Origin: Nematopogon swammerdamellus
Lineage: Eukaryota > Arthropoda > Insecta > Lepidoptera > Adelidae
Assembly (NCBI GenBank): GCA_946902875.1
Contig: OX336343.1
Coordinates: forward strand, 23,111,596 to 23,175,595
Reading direction: 5' to 3'
Length of the DNA: 64,000 nucleotides
A program made the translations under genes and the position numbers. Shown here in pieces: positions 42,066 through 52,254 of this stretch; within the stretch, counting starts at the first letter, position 1; the number at the start of each line of letters is the position of its first letter. A model generated the notes under the pieces. The model was not told the origin of the DNA and did not search any database. It saw only the letters and a list, made by a program, of their open reading frames with translations.

Positions 42066-42450
42066 TTAAGGTTTCTGTATGAGTACGGAACCAAGCCTAC
42101 GCCATTTGTCTGTCTGCCTGTTTATCTGTCTGTCTGTCCGAGGGCTGTATCTCTTGAACCGTAATAGCTAGCCGGTTAAAATTTTCACATAATATGTGTT
42201 ATTATAGCGGAAATAAAAAAAAAATCGGAAAAGTAAAAAATGCAGGGGGTTACATACAACAAAACGTGTTTTTTTTCTACGTGTTTTTGTTTTAAGTAGT
42301 TATAATTAGATGCAAGCGTCAAACTTTACTTAACAAGGGGTGTGATTATAGTGCAAACTCTAAGATACAATAAAAAATAATAAAAAACCGGCCAATTACG
42401 GAAACCTCGGTGCGCGAGTCCAATTCGCACTTGGCCGGTTTTTTTTTACT
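42066..42450 (-). repeat. F repeat, complete minus-strand copy
   Basis: From taaggtttctgtatgagtac, through gtctgtctgtccgagggctg and gtaatagctagccggttaaa, to gcgcgagtccaattcgcact and tggccggttttttttt at 42450. Confidence 0.8.
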
Positions 42451-42474
42451 TAAATTTTTATAGTCAGCATTATC

Positions 42475-43110
42475 GTTTTTCGGCTTCTGTACGTTCAAAA
42501 CGTAACCCTTATACGATCACTCTCGTCTCTGTCTGTCTGTCTGTCACATCTTATTTTCTTCGAATCTACTGGACGGAAAAAATTGAAATATGGTACATGT
42601 ATAATCACGGACGTATTTATATGGAAACTCACACGGTTGGCTACATCACCTACAACATCCGTGATGTCAGCCCATAACACCGGGTGAACTACTTGCAATC
42701 TCAGCGCTTCCCTTCATTTCATGTCGGCTATACTGAACTGGACGGAAAACACGAACTATTTACATAGCCGCTTCAACCGACGTTTCACTCAGTGCGGTGG
42801 TACCAACCTGGCCGGGATAAACCCTACCACCTAGTAATGTAAGAAGGGAAGGGACCTATAGTTTAACATGAAATCCAAACCACGCGCCACGGTCAGCCTC
42901 CAACGGTCGAGCGGTCACCCATCCAAGTACTGAACGCGCGTAGGGTTGCTTAATAACAGTCGACCGACCGCACCACTGAGCTTCCGGGGCTAAGAGAACA
43001 TTTATGAAAGATGTGATGTTCTGTGACAGACGGACAGACAGAGAGGTACAAGAGTGTTCATATTATTATAAGGGTTCAATTTTTTCCTCTTTTGAGGTAC
43101 GGAAACCTAA
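42475..43110. repeat. Inverted G repeats around an S1 SINE
   Basis: Left G piece 42475-42560 (aacgtaacccttatacgatc, gtctgtctgtctgtcacatc) and right G piece 43000-43108 (gatgtgatgttctgtgacag, ataagggttcaattttttcc) are inverted relative to each other. Between them lies a minus-strand S1. Confidence 0.65.
42614..42992 (-). repeat. S1 SINE, HH + core + tail 1, tail A-run lost
   Basis: Tail 1 starts at atatggaaactcacacggtt with no T-run. Core and HH (to gagcttccggggctaag) are present, with a duplicated cacgcgccacgg. It seems older or end-trimmed. Confidence 0.85.
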
Positions 43111-43135
43111 AAGCGCCCCCTAGATGCAGGTATTT

Positions 43136-43550
43136 AAAAACCGGCCAAGTGCGAGTTTAACTCACGCACCGAGGGTTCCGTATCGCCATGTCATGGTCAG
43201 CCCCACTCACGCCATCTATGGCGTGATTATGAAATGCCTCATATTAGTTAAAATTCATGATTAGTTAAAATGCTTTATAGTCTTTTCGGTAGATGGCGCG
43301 CATACACTTTTTAGTTTCATCTATGGGAACGCCCGTAATTTTTTTACTTTTTCTCATTTGTATTATTTGTTGTTATATCGGCCATAATAAAACATATTCT
43401 GTGAAAATTTCAACGGGCTACCTATTAAGGTTCAAGAGATACAGCCCGCGGACAGACAGACGGACGGACGGACGGACGGACGTACGGACGGACAGACGGA
43501 CGGCTTAGGCTTAGTAATAGGCTTCCGTACGGGATACGGAAACCTAAAAG
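43136..43550 (+). repeat. F repeat, longest complete copy
   Basis: From aaccggccaagtgcgagttt through the optional gccatctatggcgtg segment, tttcatctatgggaacgccc, ttgttgttatatcggccata and a (gacg)n/(gaca)n tract to ttccgtacgggatacggaaa and cctaaaa. About 415 bp. Confidence 0.85.
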
Positions 43551-43759
43551 GTCGATGCGAACGCAACAGCAATCAACAATGCATTTAGAGTTTGGAGGAG
43601 TATCATTAAATTAAATGTAATTAAACTGGATGAAGACGTCTCGGCGAGGAGGCCTCTCTGTTTGGCGGGTTGATTGGAAGGAAACGCATCTTCAATAAGT
43701 CAGCCTTCTGCTTGGCACAATGTACAGAGTAGAGCAGAAACTTTTTACAGCTGAAACAT

Positions 43760-43949
43760 TTAGTGGTAGGGTTTATCCCGCCCGGGTTGATACCACCGCA
43801 CTGAATGAAACATCTTCGGTCGAAACGGCTATGTAAATAGTGCGTGTTTTCCGTCCAGTTCAGTGTAGCCGACATGAAATGAAGGGAAGCACTGACATGG
43901 CACCTAGTTCACCCGGTGTTATGGGCTGATATCACGGATGTTGTAAGTG
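43760..43949 (+). repeat. S1 SINE, core + tail 1, 3'-truncated
   Basis: From tggtagggtttatcccgccc to gatgttgtaagtgatg. It is joined to the T-run of an S2 copy in the opposite direction, so the S2 probably inserted into its tail and the remainder was lost. Confidence 0.82.
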
Positions 43950-44347
43950 ATGTTTTTTTTTTTATGTAATCCGGTAACTATGGGTGGCTGAGTCGGAGGG
44001 GCCAAAGCGCATGCTCCGACCAGCCAATATCACCTCCGAGAAGGTAGGTGCCATACCGAAAAAAAATAAAAAAACCAATGGTTCCCAACACCCAGGTCGT
44101 CGCTTACACCGGTTTTTATTTTTCATTAGTCGCAGATAAACCTTCGCTCGGTTGATACCACCGTACTGGCTGTAAGATGGCCGCATAGCGTCCTCGGATG
44201 TGTTCTCCTCTAGTCCAGTGTAGTCAGCAATGTAAAGGGAAATCTCCTCGTATGGCACCTAGTTTCTCGCAGGTGATATTGGCTGATCAGAGCATGCGCT
44301 TTGGCCCCTTTGACTCAACAACTCATACTGGATTACATTAAAAAAAC
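43950..44347. repeat. S2 fold-back: tail 2 (-) then core + tail 2 (+)
   Basis: Positions 43950-44057 are tail 2 on minus. Positions 44058-44145 are unrelated, A-rich then unique. Positions 44146-44347 are core and tail 2 on plus, ending cattaaaaaaac. The tails form inverted arms of about 110 bp. This may be two insertions or one twin-priming product. Confidence 0.78.
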
Positions 44348-44804
44348 TCTATGAAAGAAACCTCAACGCAAAACTATGGAACTTACAAAATATTAACATG
44401 CATACATACATACATATTTATTTATTTTATTTTTATTTAATATGCTTTATTGTTTAATATAAATTCCATATAACAAATGGCGGACTTATTGCCTAAGGCA
44501 ATCTCTGCCGGTCAACCACACTATTACAACATATTTTATTGTAGGTATTTAAAGAAACAACACTTAACATATTAATAAATTAATGAAAAAAAAAACAACA
44601 TAGATAACTTGGACGCCTAAAATAACACTATAATATTATATACATACATGAACATAGAAGAAAATACATATTAATACATAAAGACATACTTATATAAGTA
44701 TAATTAATAATATAAATACTCCATATGTAAAATACTTAAACTACACAAACATACTCAAATAAAAAAAATATATATATGTAATACACCACGTTATAAACAA
44801 CAAC
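44348..44804. repeat. P repeat (about 44435-44520) in AT-rich sequence
   Basis: tatgctttattgtttaatat, gcggacttattgcctaaggc and aatctctgccggtcaacc match the P theme. A TATA run is near 44768. No gene. Confidence 0.5.
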
Positions 44805-44965
44805 AACATACTACACGTTGTAAACAGAGTAACCGGCGTTGTGCTGCAAGGTACTAGTACTCTGGTAGATCCAGCACAACACCGACCGCTACGTCTAGCT
44901 AAGCATTCGGACAAGATAACTATCAAGCAGCAACTTAGGCACGAAGAACCGCCTGCTAAAATATT
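44805..44965 (-). repeat. LR repeat fragment with hairpin
   Basis: gtaaacagagtaaccggcgt, the hairpin arms ttgtgctgcaa and its partner (44840-44885), and gataactatcaagcagcaac follow the LR order on the minus strand. The leader side is missing. Confidence 0.7.
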
Positions 44966-45240
44966 AACCTCGCGAACAAAGGCCGAGAAAATCCAAGCGC
45001 GTATCGATTATCCTTTATTGAATCCAAACAATAGCACAATTAGACAACAAGGGCGGCCGTCACATCCCTCACAACAACACGACTCCTACAACAAAACAAT
45101 CAAAACAACAACATGTAAAAAGCTACAACAGAAAGCTCACAAATCGACGCCGATTGCAGTCGGCCCGACTCGCCGCTCTACAAAAAATTATAGAATGACA
45201 GGTAGTGCCCGGCTATTTACGTCACAGAGCTTCGTTCAGA
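44966..45240 (+). other. A/C-rich unique stretch with an open frame, not called a gene
   Basis: An open frame of 140 codons (44841-45263) spans LR sequence and this segment. Its start lies in a repeat and the composition is Gln/Thr/Lys-rich. I recognise no domain, so I leave it as unassigned. Confidence 0.3.
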
Positions 45241-45515
45241 TTTACGATATTCTTCTCGATTAACGTAAGTAACTAAGGATGAGGTCGAAGGCTGAGCCGC
45301 GTTCAGGTAATCAATATTATTTCTCAATGGGATTAAGTAACTAAAGGCGACTTCGAAGGCCGAGCCCCGTTCAGGTAAACGATATTTTTCTCGAAGAAAA
45401 TAAGTAAGTAATGGTGACGCCGAAGAACGCTTTCATCGAGAATGTGTGTTGTTTACCTCAACGAAACTCGGCCTTCGGCCTCGCCCTTAGTTACTTACTT
45501 TCTTCGAGAATCAGT
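45241..45515. repeat. About 75-bp unit × 3 plus an inverted copy
   Basis: Units contain cgatattcttctcgattaac, taagtaactaagg and cgaaggc(c/t)gagcc. The last copy (about 45455-45512, ggccttcggcctcgccctta) is inverted relative to the others. Similar wording occurs at 12010-12210 after LINE coding sequence, so this may be a LINE 3' UTR repeat. Confidence 0.6.
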
Positions 45516-46169
45516 GGTTTTTGAGTGATGCGTGTACAAGAATTTTAAACACTGTTCTAACATGTTCACTTTCTCATTTAAGTCGCTCTGATTGTTTTTT
45601 TTCGAATATATTCAATGTACATACTTTTTTGCATTTACGATTTTATTATATGTATAGATTGTGTGAACAGTTTTTAGTTTTCAGTTCTATCGTATTCAAA
45701 TAAGTACGATACAAAGCGATGGACGCGATATGAGGCGAAATTATATCTAACGTAAATAATATCTGCACGAGCTCACCGGCTAAATAAAATAAAATATAAT
45801 AGAAGCCGTGCTCGTAAACACGAGAGGTATAAATAAAACCGAGAGAGAGGTGATCGTCTGAGGGGGGGAGGGTACACTGAGGGGGGTGAGGGAGGAGGGG
45901 GCGGGAGGGAGGGGACAGGGGGCCCAATTCACCTCTCGCGTACCGAGGTGTGAAGCTGACGTGGAGTAAAATGATGACTCCATTATTACCGGGCTAAATA
46001 ATCATTCTCTTCTCCGCTGCCTGCTGCGCTGCGAGTGTAAGTAAGCGAGTGTGCGTGCAGAGGAATAGGAACAGACGTGGAGTGTATTTTTTTGTATGGC
46101 GTTCGAGTTTTTCATGCATATTTTGCGCTTTTGGTTAGGTAATTTTTTTCAGTGTTCTTGTATTTCATA
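45516..46169. other. No gene; G-rich patch
   Basis: Positions 45857-45935 are a G-rich stretch (gaggggggtgagggaggagg). I see no gene. Positions 45970-46090 are moderately GC-rich unique sequence. Confidence 0.4.
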
Positions 46170-46555
46170 CTAGCTTTTGCCCGCGGCCTCGCTCGAGTGA
46201 AATTCGAATTAAAAAATGATATTTTTTTTTTCTAATTAAAAATGTTAATCTTTATTTCGGAGCGCGGAACAATTCGTTTTGTATGAGAGCCACATCTTAG
46301 CGTAACCGGAACTGAATTTTATTTTGCATATCTTGCGTCACGTATAGTTAAATGTGCTTGTACTAAGTTTCATTGAATTCGGATGATCGGTTTAAGAGTT
46401 AAGGATGAACATAGATACATTCAGAAAAGATTTCTAAAAATCGTCAATTTAGTTTTAGTATCATACATGATATGAGTCTACAAACGCAATAAGTATATCA
46501 TAAAACAAAGTAACTTACTTCATGACCATCCCTTACAGATTTATTATTAGTATAT
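46170..46555. repeat. I repeat, complete-looking
   Basis: From ctagcttttgcccgcggcct, gcgcggaacaattcgttttg and cttagcgtaaccggaactga to tgaccatcccttacagattt. It is the same element as at 14785-15165 in the opposite direction. Confidence 0.75.
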
Positions 46556-47548
46556 TGGTTTTTTTTTGTGAGACAATTATTTATAACATTCTTATCTAAG
46601 TGTTAAGGATGCGTTCGATTTATTTTTTTCCTACTCCAAATTCCAAATTCAAAATTCATTGTGAAGTAAGTTTAATTTTTTTTTAGTTCTAAGTTAGTAT
46701 CATAAGGCTTTTAATAGAAAGATTAGAAAGGCAAAGACATAGAATACAAAACCATATTTGACAGATGTCCCGAGTGCACCACTGGGCTTTCACCTGTGTT
46801 GATGCACTCAGGTATAATACCGTAATATTATACAAAAAAAAAACTAGTTAAAGTTAGTTTGGCAAAGGCTCTGTACACCTGATACAATTAATTAACAAGT
46901 CTTTGTAGTCAGAACTCTCATTAAAATTGTTAATCTTGCTCTCAAGCTGTGTTTTCGATAGACAGTAAGCGATGTTATTATGTGGTTAGTCACTAAAATA
47001 CTTTTAATAATATGTATAAAAAAATATCCTGCTAAGTTTCTTACCGGTTCTTCTTCATGGGTGTAATCAAACCGGATAGAACAAATTGTGACAAGTTCTC
47101 CTGCAGTCTAACTGCCATTAATGAAACCTAACAATTATTTGTATTCCATCTTCCTCTCTTACTTGAATAACATATTTAAATAAATATAAACATATTAAAA
47201 GGGGTCTAGCCGGAAAGCTCGAAAGCAGAAAGTTTGACTTTGGAACTTTGTTCTGACTAGTTAGGAGGTAAACATACTAGAACTCCCCACCACTGGGGGG
47301 TGCGCCCTAGGGGGGGGGGGGGGGGGGGGTTAAATAAAATGAGCTGAGTGTCTTGAGAACTTTCCCTGGATCGGTCGGTATGGATGAGATTTTTTATTTA
47401 TCAACCTGATTTACAGATCTCATTCATATCACTGGTCTGGGGTTGTTCTTTTTTCTTTTATATGTATAGTTTAATGAAATCACTCTGTATACTTCTAAAA
47501 CCATATTGCAATAAAGACTCTTCCATTTTCTTTATTAAATAAAAAATT
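46556..47548. other. No gene; 20-G run
   Basis: AT-rich unique sequence. A 20-base G run lies at 47310-47329. Nothing coding is recognised. Confidence 0.4.
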
Positions 47549-47863
47549 AAAATTGCCCCACTGCCTTTCTTCCCGTGTATGTCATAAAAGGCGACTAAGG
47601 GAAAAGGACAAGATCTTGTGCTAAAGGGCGACAGGCTAGCCACCTCTCGCCTTGACTCGGTCCTTCCACCGAGTCATGCAGTGCGTGGGTATTCTTTCTT
47701 ACCTTATTTGCTGCTTGATATAGTTATCTTGTCCGAATACTTTGCTAAACGTGACGGTCGGTGTTGTGCTGTAATTTACCAGAGTCCTTGCAGCACAACA
47801 CCTATTAATCTGCTTACCCCAATTGACGGGATACAGCGTGTGTGATATGTATGTATATGCATT
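47549..47863 (+). repeat. LR repeat, nearly complete
   Basis: Leader L starts inside at ttgccccactgcctttcttc. The body follows in full (tgctaaagggcgacaggcta, gtccttccaccgagtcatgc, cttgtccgaatactttgcta). The hairpin arms cggtgttgtgctg and cagcacaacacc are at about 47759-47806. It ends gtgatatgtatgtat. It is the clearest LR copy on this strand. Confidence 0.85.
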
Positions 47864-48072
47864 GTGGCTGTTGCGTACATATCCTATTTCATTGTATTTC
47901 ATACTTTAGATAAGTTGACCTTTTTAATGAACATTCAAATTACAACGTCATTTCATTAATTGTTTTGTGGAGGGCATTGCTGGATGTGTAGCAATGTTTT
48001 ATTATATTTGATATTGTTTGTTAATCTTATTTTATGTACATATCTATTTGTTTTCTCATAATTATTTCTATA

Positions 48073-48348
48073 TTTTTGACGTGATGACGTCACGTCTTAT
48101 AAATTGATGAGCACCGGCTGCACGCACGAAAGCGTGTCACGTTGATATTCCAAGTTACCATGGAAACGTCTTATGAAGTAAAACTGTCAAGATCAGACAA
48201 CAGAAGTTTTGATGGCCAGTCACAAGATGATTAATCTTTCTACTGGAAATAGAAATTACTGATCTTTGATCTATGTACTACGAATATTCCACGTCATCAC
48301 GTAAAACTATCGTCCGTAAACCGACTTTACAGACAACCAATTTTTTTT
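48073..48348. repeat. J element, second copy with different interior
   Basis: Left end tttttgacgtgatgacgtca and gagcaccggctgcacgcacg; right end acgtcatcacgtaaaactat and cgtccgtaaaccgactttac. Interior about 48143-48287 is unlike that of 37190-37478. Confidence 0.65.
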
Positions 48349-48654
48349 TATATAAATTTATAAATAAAGTTAAAATAAAAATTATCCACCAACCGCCCAA
48401 TAGTCTAATATAGTATCAGAATATAAATTATTTGACTGCCTCGCCACTTAAATTGTTTTTTTTTTTGTTTTTTTTATTTAGGTTTGAACACATAGCATTG
48501 CTTCATATAATACATTCAATAACTTATAATTAACAATTATTTGAAGCTATGCACAATTGCGGACAATCACAACATGGTTTATACGAATTATGCTAAATTT
48601 ATTGAAATGTTTCTTAAAAACAAATTGTTTGTCTTTTTTTTTTGTTTTTTTTTT
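48349..48654. other. No gene recognised
   Basis: AT-rich unique sequence leading into T-rich runs. Confidence 0.35.
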
Positions 48655-49133
48655 TTGTTTTTTTTTTTTTATGGAACTTGACACGGTTGGCTACATCACC
48701 TACAACATCCGTGATGTCAGCCCATAACACAGGGTGAACTAGGTGCCATGTCAGTGCTTCCCTTCATTTCATGTCGGCTACACTAAACTGGACGGAAAAC
48801 ACGAACTATTTACATAGCCGTTTCGACCGACGTTTCGTTCAGTGCGGTGGTACCAACCCGGCCGGGATAAACCCTACCACCTAGTAAGGTAAGAAGGGAA
48901 GGGACCTACAGTTTAACGTTGAATCCGAACCACGGTCAGCCTCCAACGGTCGAGCGGTCACCCATCCAAGCACTGACCGCGCTCAGCGTTGCTTAATAAC
49001 AGTTGACTAACCAACCGCGCCACTGAGCTACCGAGGCTGACGAATTTTCTTATCCCTTAGTCGACTTTTACGACATGCGACGGGGAGAGATGCAGTGGGG
49101 CTATTCTTTTTAAGTACCGACCCCACACGGTAC
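48655..49133 (-). repeat. S1 SINE, full tripartite form L + HH + core + tail 1
   Basis: The best complete copy of the long form. On minus: leader L from 49133, linker, HH with intact 5S-like half, core, tail 1 and a T-rich end. Compared with 7923-8401 it differs by only a few bases plus one roughly 9-bp gap, which suggests both come from a recently active source. Confidence 0.93.
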
Positions 49134-49429
49134 AATTGTCTATCGGAAAACTTTTAATTAACGAATAAAAATAGGTACTAAATAGACAATTAACTAAAAA
49201 CTGCAATATATAAAAAATCTCGTTTAAACTGTCACCGAAATGACCGCGAAGGGTACCTAAAACACTCGCTGCATTTCCACGTTGAATAGCAGGGGCTATC
49301 CGTTGCCTGAGGAATGTTTCGCAGTTACTCCTGACATTTCTGTTAATTTCGAACCTATTGACCGAACAAAGAATTGACAAATGAAGTCTTTATTGAACAC
49401 CTATTTATGCAAAGAATATACATATATAC
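49134..49429. other. No gene recognised
   Basis: Unique spacer. Confidence 0.3.
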
Positions 49430-49730
49430 ATATACATATCACACACGCTGAATCCCGACAATCGGGGTAAGCAGAGTAATCAGTGTTGTGCTGCAAGAGC
49501 TCTGGGAAATTACAGCACAACCCCAACCACCACGTTTCGCAAAGTATTCGAACAAGATTAATCGATCAAGCAGCAAGTAAGGCACGAAGCTGCACCTGCT
49601 GCATGACTCGGTGGAAGTACCGTGCCAAGGTGAGAGGTGGCGGGCCTGTCGCCCTTTAGCACGGAGTCTTGTCCTTATCCCTTAGTCGCCTCTTACGACA
49701 TGCACGGGGAGAGATGCAGAGATGCGGAAA
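49430..49730 (-). repeat. LR repeat, nearly complete
   Basis: Starts with acatatcacacacgctgaat, then hairpin (gtgttgtgctgcaag… ttacagcacaaccccaacc), agcagcaagtaaggcacgaa, ggtggcgggcctgtcgccct, and leader L ending in gggagagatgcagagatgcgg. The leader's 5' end is missing. Confidence 0.83.
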
Positions 49731-50373
49731 GAATATAAAAATTAAATATCAGAAAGAAACTTACCTATCTAACAAAATAAAACTGAACCTATAAATAAAA
49801 AATTCTGCCAGTTCAGCCGAGGCAACTGAAATTCGTAAAACTAGGTACCGAATCTTAATTGGCTTAATTTCACTACGGCTTAATGTACTACGTTAACGAA
49901 GCTAGAATTTCTAACAGCTCTGAGTTAATAAAGTTTTCAGTCTCTGCTATTCTAGAATTAATTTCTCAATTTATTTTCCATTGTTCCTTCAGTCATAACT
50001 GTCAGTTCAACGCGCTCACGTTTCCAAGGAAAATAATTAAAATTTCGAAAAAAGAACGGCTCCATTTCTTTTGCCATAACACCTTGAGTCTTTGTTCCCA
50101 TGGCAACGAGTGATTTAGTTGTCATATTATTAAGTGCGGTGTACGATGCAGGAATCACACAGTCTTGATACATTCTCGACATGATTGATTACCATTTGTT
50201 GGATTTATTTATGTATACATAAAAACATGCGTGCTGGCAATGAACGATTTAATTATTATAAAAAAAAGTCTTTTAAATGCGAACGTTGTTCAAGCATTGA
50301 ACTAAATTCAATCAGTTTTTATCAGAAGAGTTTGCCGAGAAGATTTTTTTTTATTATGAACCAATTTTTGAAG
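49731..50373. other. No gene recognised
   Basis: AT-rich unique sequence with short frames that I cannot assign. Confidence 0.35.
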
Positions 50374-50830
50374 TGAAAACTTCTTTAGCGGCGCTTGGCA
50401 CTTTTTTAGGTGGGTAAAAAATGTTAAACTCGCATCAGATCTCGAAAAGCGTCCGCGTCAGATCTCGAAAAGCGTCAGATTTATTTTTATTATTTAAAAT
50501 GTAACGTTAAGTCATTGCATTAAGGGTTAAGTTACGAGTGGCTCGGGATCAATTCTTCGTCTCTCAGTGACAGTAAAGCCGAAGCGAATCAAGGGAATCC
50601 GATTTCGTTTGGTCGTTTATGTGATTACGTGGCTCAATGGTAAGAGTGTAGGATTTGTATTTTTTGACAATGGGTTCGAATCCCTCAAAATTTTTGTTGT
50701 TTTTTTCTTTTGTTTTCATTTTTAAGCAATGTTACGGTGTTTAAATTTTTTTAGTGTGTTTAGTTTTTTTTATAACCACCTAAGAATTATATTTTTTAGT
50801 TTTCACTTATGCCGGCACTCCCGGAGTGTA
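50374..50830. repeat. Unclassified element with tRNA-like segment
   Basis: The ends are partly symmetric: gtgaaaacttctttagc… ttaggtgg at 50374-50412, and ccacctaagaattat… tagttttcac at 50775-50807 in reverse. Inside are a 22-bp word repeated twice (cagatctcgaaaagcgtc, 50436 and 50459) and a tRNA-like stretch at about 50625-50690 (box A tggctcaatgg, box B ggttcgaatcc). Acceptor and anticodon stems do not pair well, so it is not a working tRNA gene. Confidence 0.5.
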
Positions 50831-50840
50831 ACTGGGGCTT

Positions 50841-51167
50841 TTTTTTTAGGGAACGACACGTTTGGCTACATCACCTACAACATCCGTGATGTCAGCCCAT
50901 AGCACCGGGTGAACTAGGTGTCATGTCAATGCTTCCTTTTATTTCATGTCGGCTACACTGAACTGGTTGGAAAACACGAACTATTTGCATAGCCGTTTTG
51001 ACCGACGTTTCGTTCAATGCGGTGGTATCAACCAGGCCGGGATAAACCCTACCACCTTGTAAGGTAAGAATAATCCGAACCACGGTCAGCCTTCAACGGT
51101 CGAGCGGTCACCCATCGAAGTACTGACCGCACCCAGGGTGGCCTAATAACAGTCGACCGACCAGCCA
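50841..51167 (-). repeat. S1 SINE, HH + core (deleted) + tail 1
   Basis: T-run 50841-50848, tail 1 and core. A deletion joins aggtaagaat directly to aatccgaacc, and HH runs to cagtcgaccgacca. Tail-3 LINE sequence follows directly. Confidence 0.85.
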
Positions 51168-51510
51168 ACATGGTTGGCAGCGCCGAGAGACCAATGGTGC
51201 AGTCGAGCCAAAATCACCTCTCCTTGCGAAACCACGCTCAGTTAGGTGCTATGTCAGCAGATTTGCGGACTGTTGCTAGGTTGTCTAGCCTGTTAATATG
51301 ACGCGCGACGTTTTTAAACACGCAGGTTAAATGATTCGGGAAGCACACTCGCCGGAAGACAGTTCCACACCCTAGCAGTGCGACAAAGAAACTATTTAGA
51401 GAACTGAGGGGTTCTCAAAAGCCCAATGTCAACAGCAAAAGGGTGGTGAGTCTCTCTGCGACGAGTCATGCGGAGATAGGACCCCGAGAAGAATGTGCAA
51501 ATTTCAAGGT
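51168..51510 (-). pseudogene. LINE C-terminus plus tail-3 3' UTR
   Basis: Begins with the tail-3 motif (ccaacatggttggcagcgcc, cctctccttgcgaaaccacg), then agttaggtgctatgtcagca and the coding zone (gacagttccacaccctagca). It continues upstream further than the 35-kb copy (to about 51510, agcaaaagggtggtgagtct). Several frameshifts are visible relative to that copy. No A-tail is left. Confidence 0.62.
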
Positions 51511-51994
51511 ACAGAGAGCACACAATAAGCATTCAGTATAGTTTTACATATTTTAAAGTCACATCATATTTATTTATACATTAAATCTCGTTACAAAATG
51601 GCGTGTTACGAATCTTTGTTACTACATATAAATATAAAACTAATTAACACTATATATATATATGTATATATAATTTTTAGATTTGTTTAATTTGACTTCG
51701 CATGATCAAAACCATACGATCTGACTACACATTCCTTATTGAGACATCAGTGCGTCGAGCAAAAGTGAGGCCCGCCTCGTCCGCAATATGTCAGTGAGTG
51801 TATCTCGCTTGCTGGGGTTGTCTGCATGTATGTATGGATGTCGGCATATCTGTTTGTTTGTCTGTCTGCCTGTTTGTCGGTCTGTCTGTGCGTTTGCCTC
51901 TTGCTGGTCTGTCTGTGCGTTTGCCCTCTGTGCTGGTAGCGTGTGCCAGCCAGTAACAAATATTTTATTTCTCCAAACATATTTTATAGAAACA
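51511..51994. other. No gene; TCTG-rich microsatellite
   Basis: Positions 51845-51930 are an imperfect tctg/tgtc microsatellite that creates cysteine-rich and glutamine-rich false frames. A (ta)n run is near 51650. Confidence 0.5.
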
Positions 51995-52200
51995 AGCGCG
52001 ATATATGTATACATACATAGCTTCACGCCTGTTTCCCGTTGGGGTAGGCAGAGACAACGGATCTCCACGTGCCACGATCGTGACACACCTCTGCCGCCTC
52101 TTCCACTCCCACTACTACGCACTTGACCCTTTTTGAGCACATGCCCGATCTGGTCCAGGTACATGCGTCTAGGGCGACTCTTCCCGACTCTTCCACTCAC
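51995..52200 (-). pseudogene. LINE C-terminal fragment with (TATG) end
   Basis: The minus strand reads GKSRPRRMYLDQIGHVLKKG, then, after a frameshift, VCHDRGTWRSVVSAYPNGK and a stop, with gctatgtatgtatacat after it. A GRPR–Y–DQI… and W–VVSAYP-type end is what I recall from lepidopteran LINE ORF2 C-termini, and the TATG end resembles the LR family's end. A 5'-truncated, dead copy. Confidence 0.6.
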
Positions 52201-52254
52201 ATTCGCTTCATAAATTTCCTTTAATATTCTTAAAACTAGGAAAAACCCCGAAAA

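Noticed and set aside
44841..45263. 140-codon ORF as a host gene
   Set aside because: Its first third lies in an LR repeat and the rest is low-complexity Gln/Thr/Lys-rich without known motifs.
45457..45512. Hairpin terminator
   Set aside because: The inverted copy belongs to a repeated unit; bacterial-type terminators are not expected in this genome.
51736..52126. Cysteine-rich (+) and glutamine-rich (-) ORFs
   Set aside because: They arise from the TCTG microsatellite and the adjacent LINE end.
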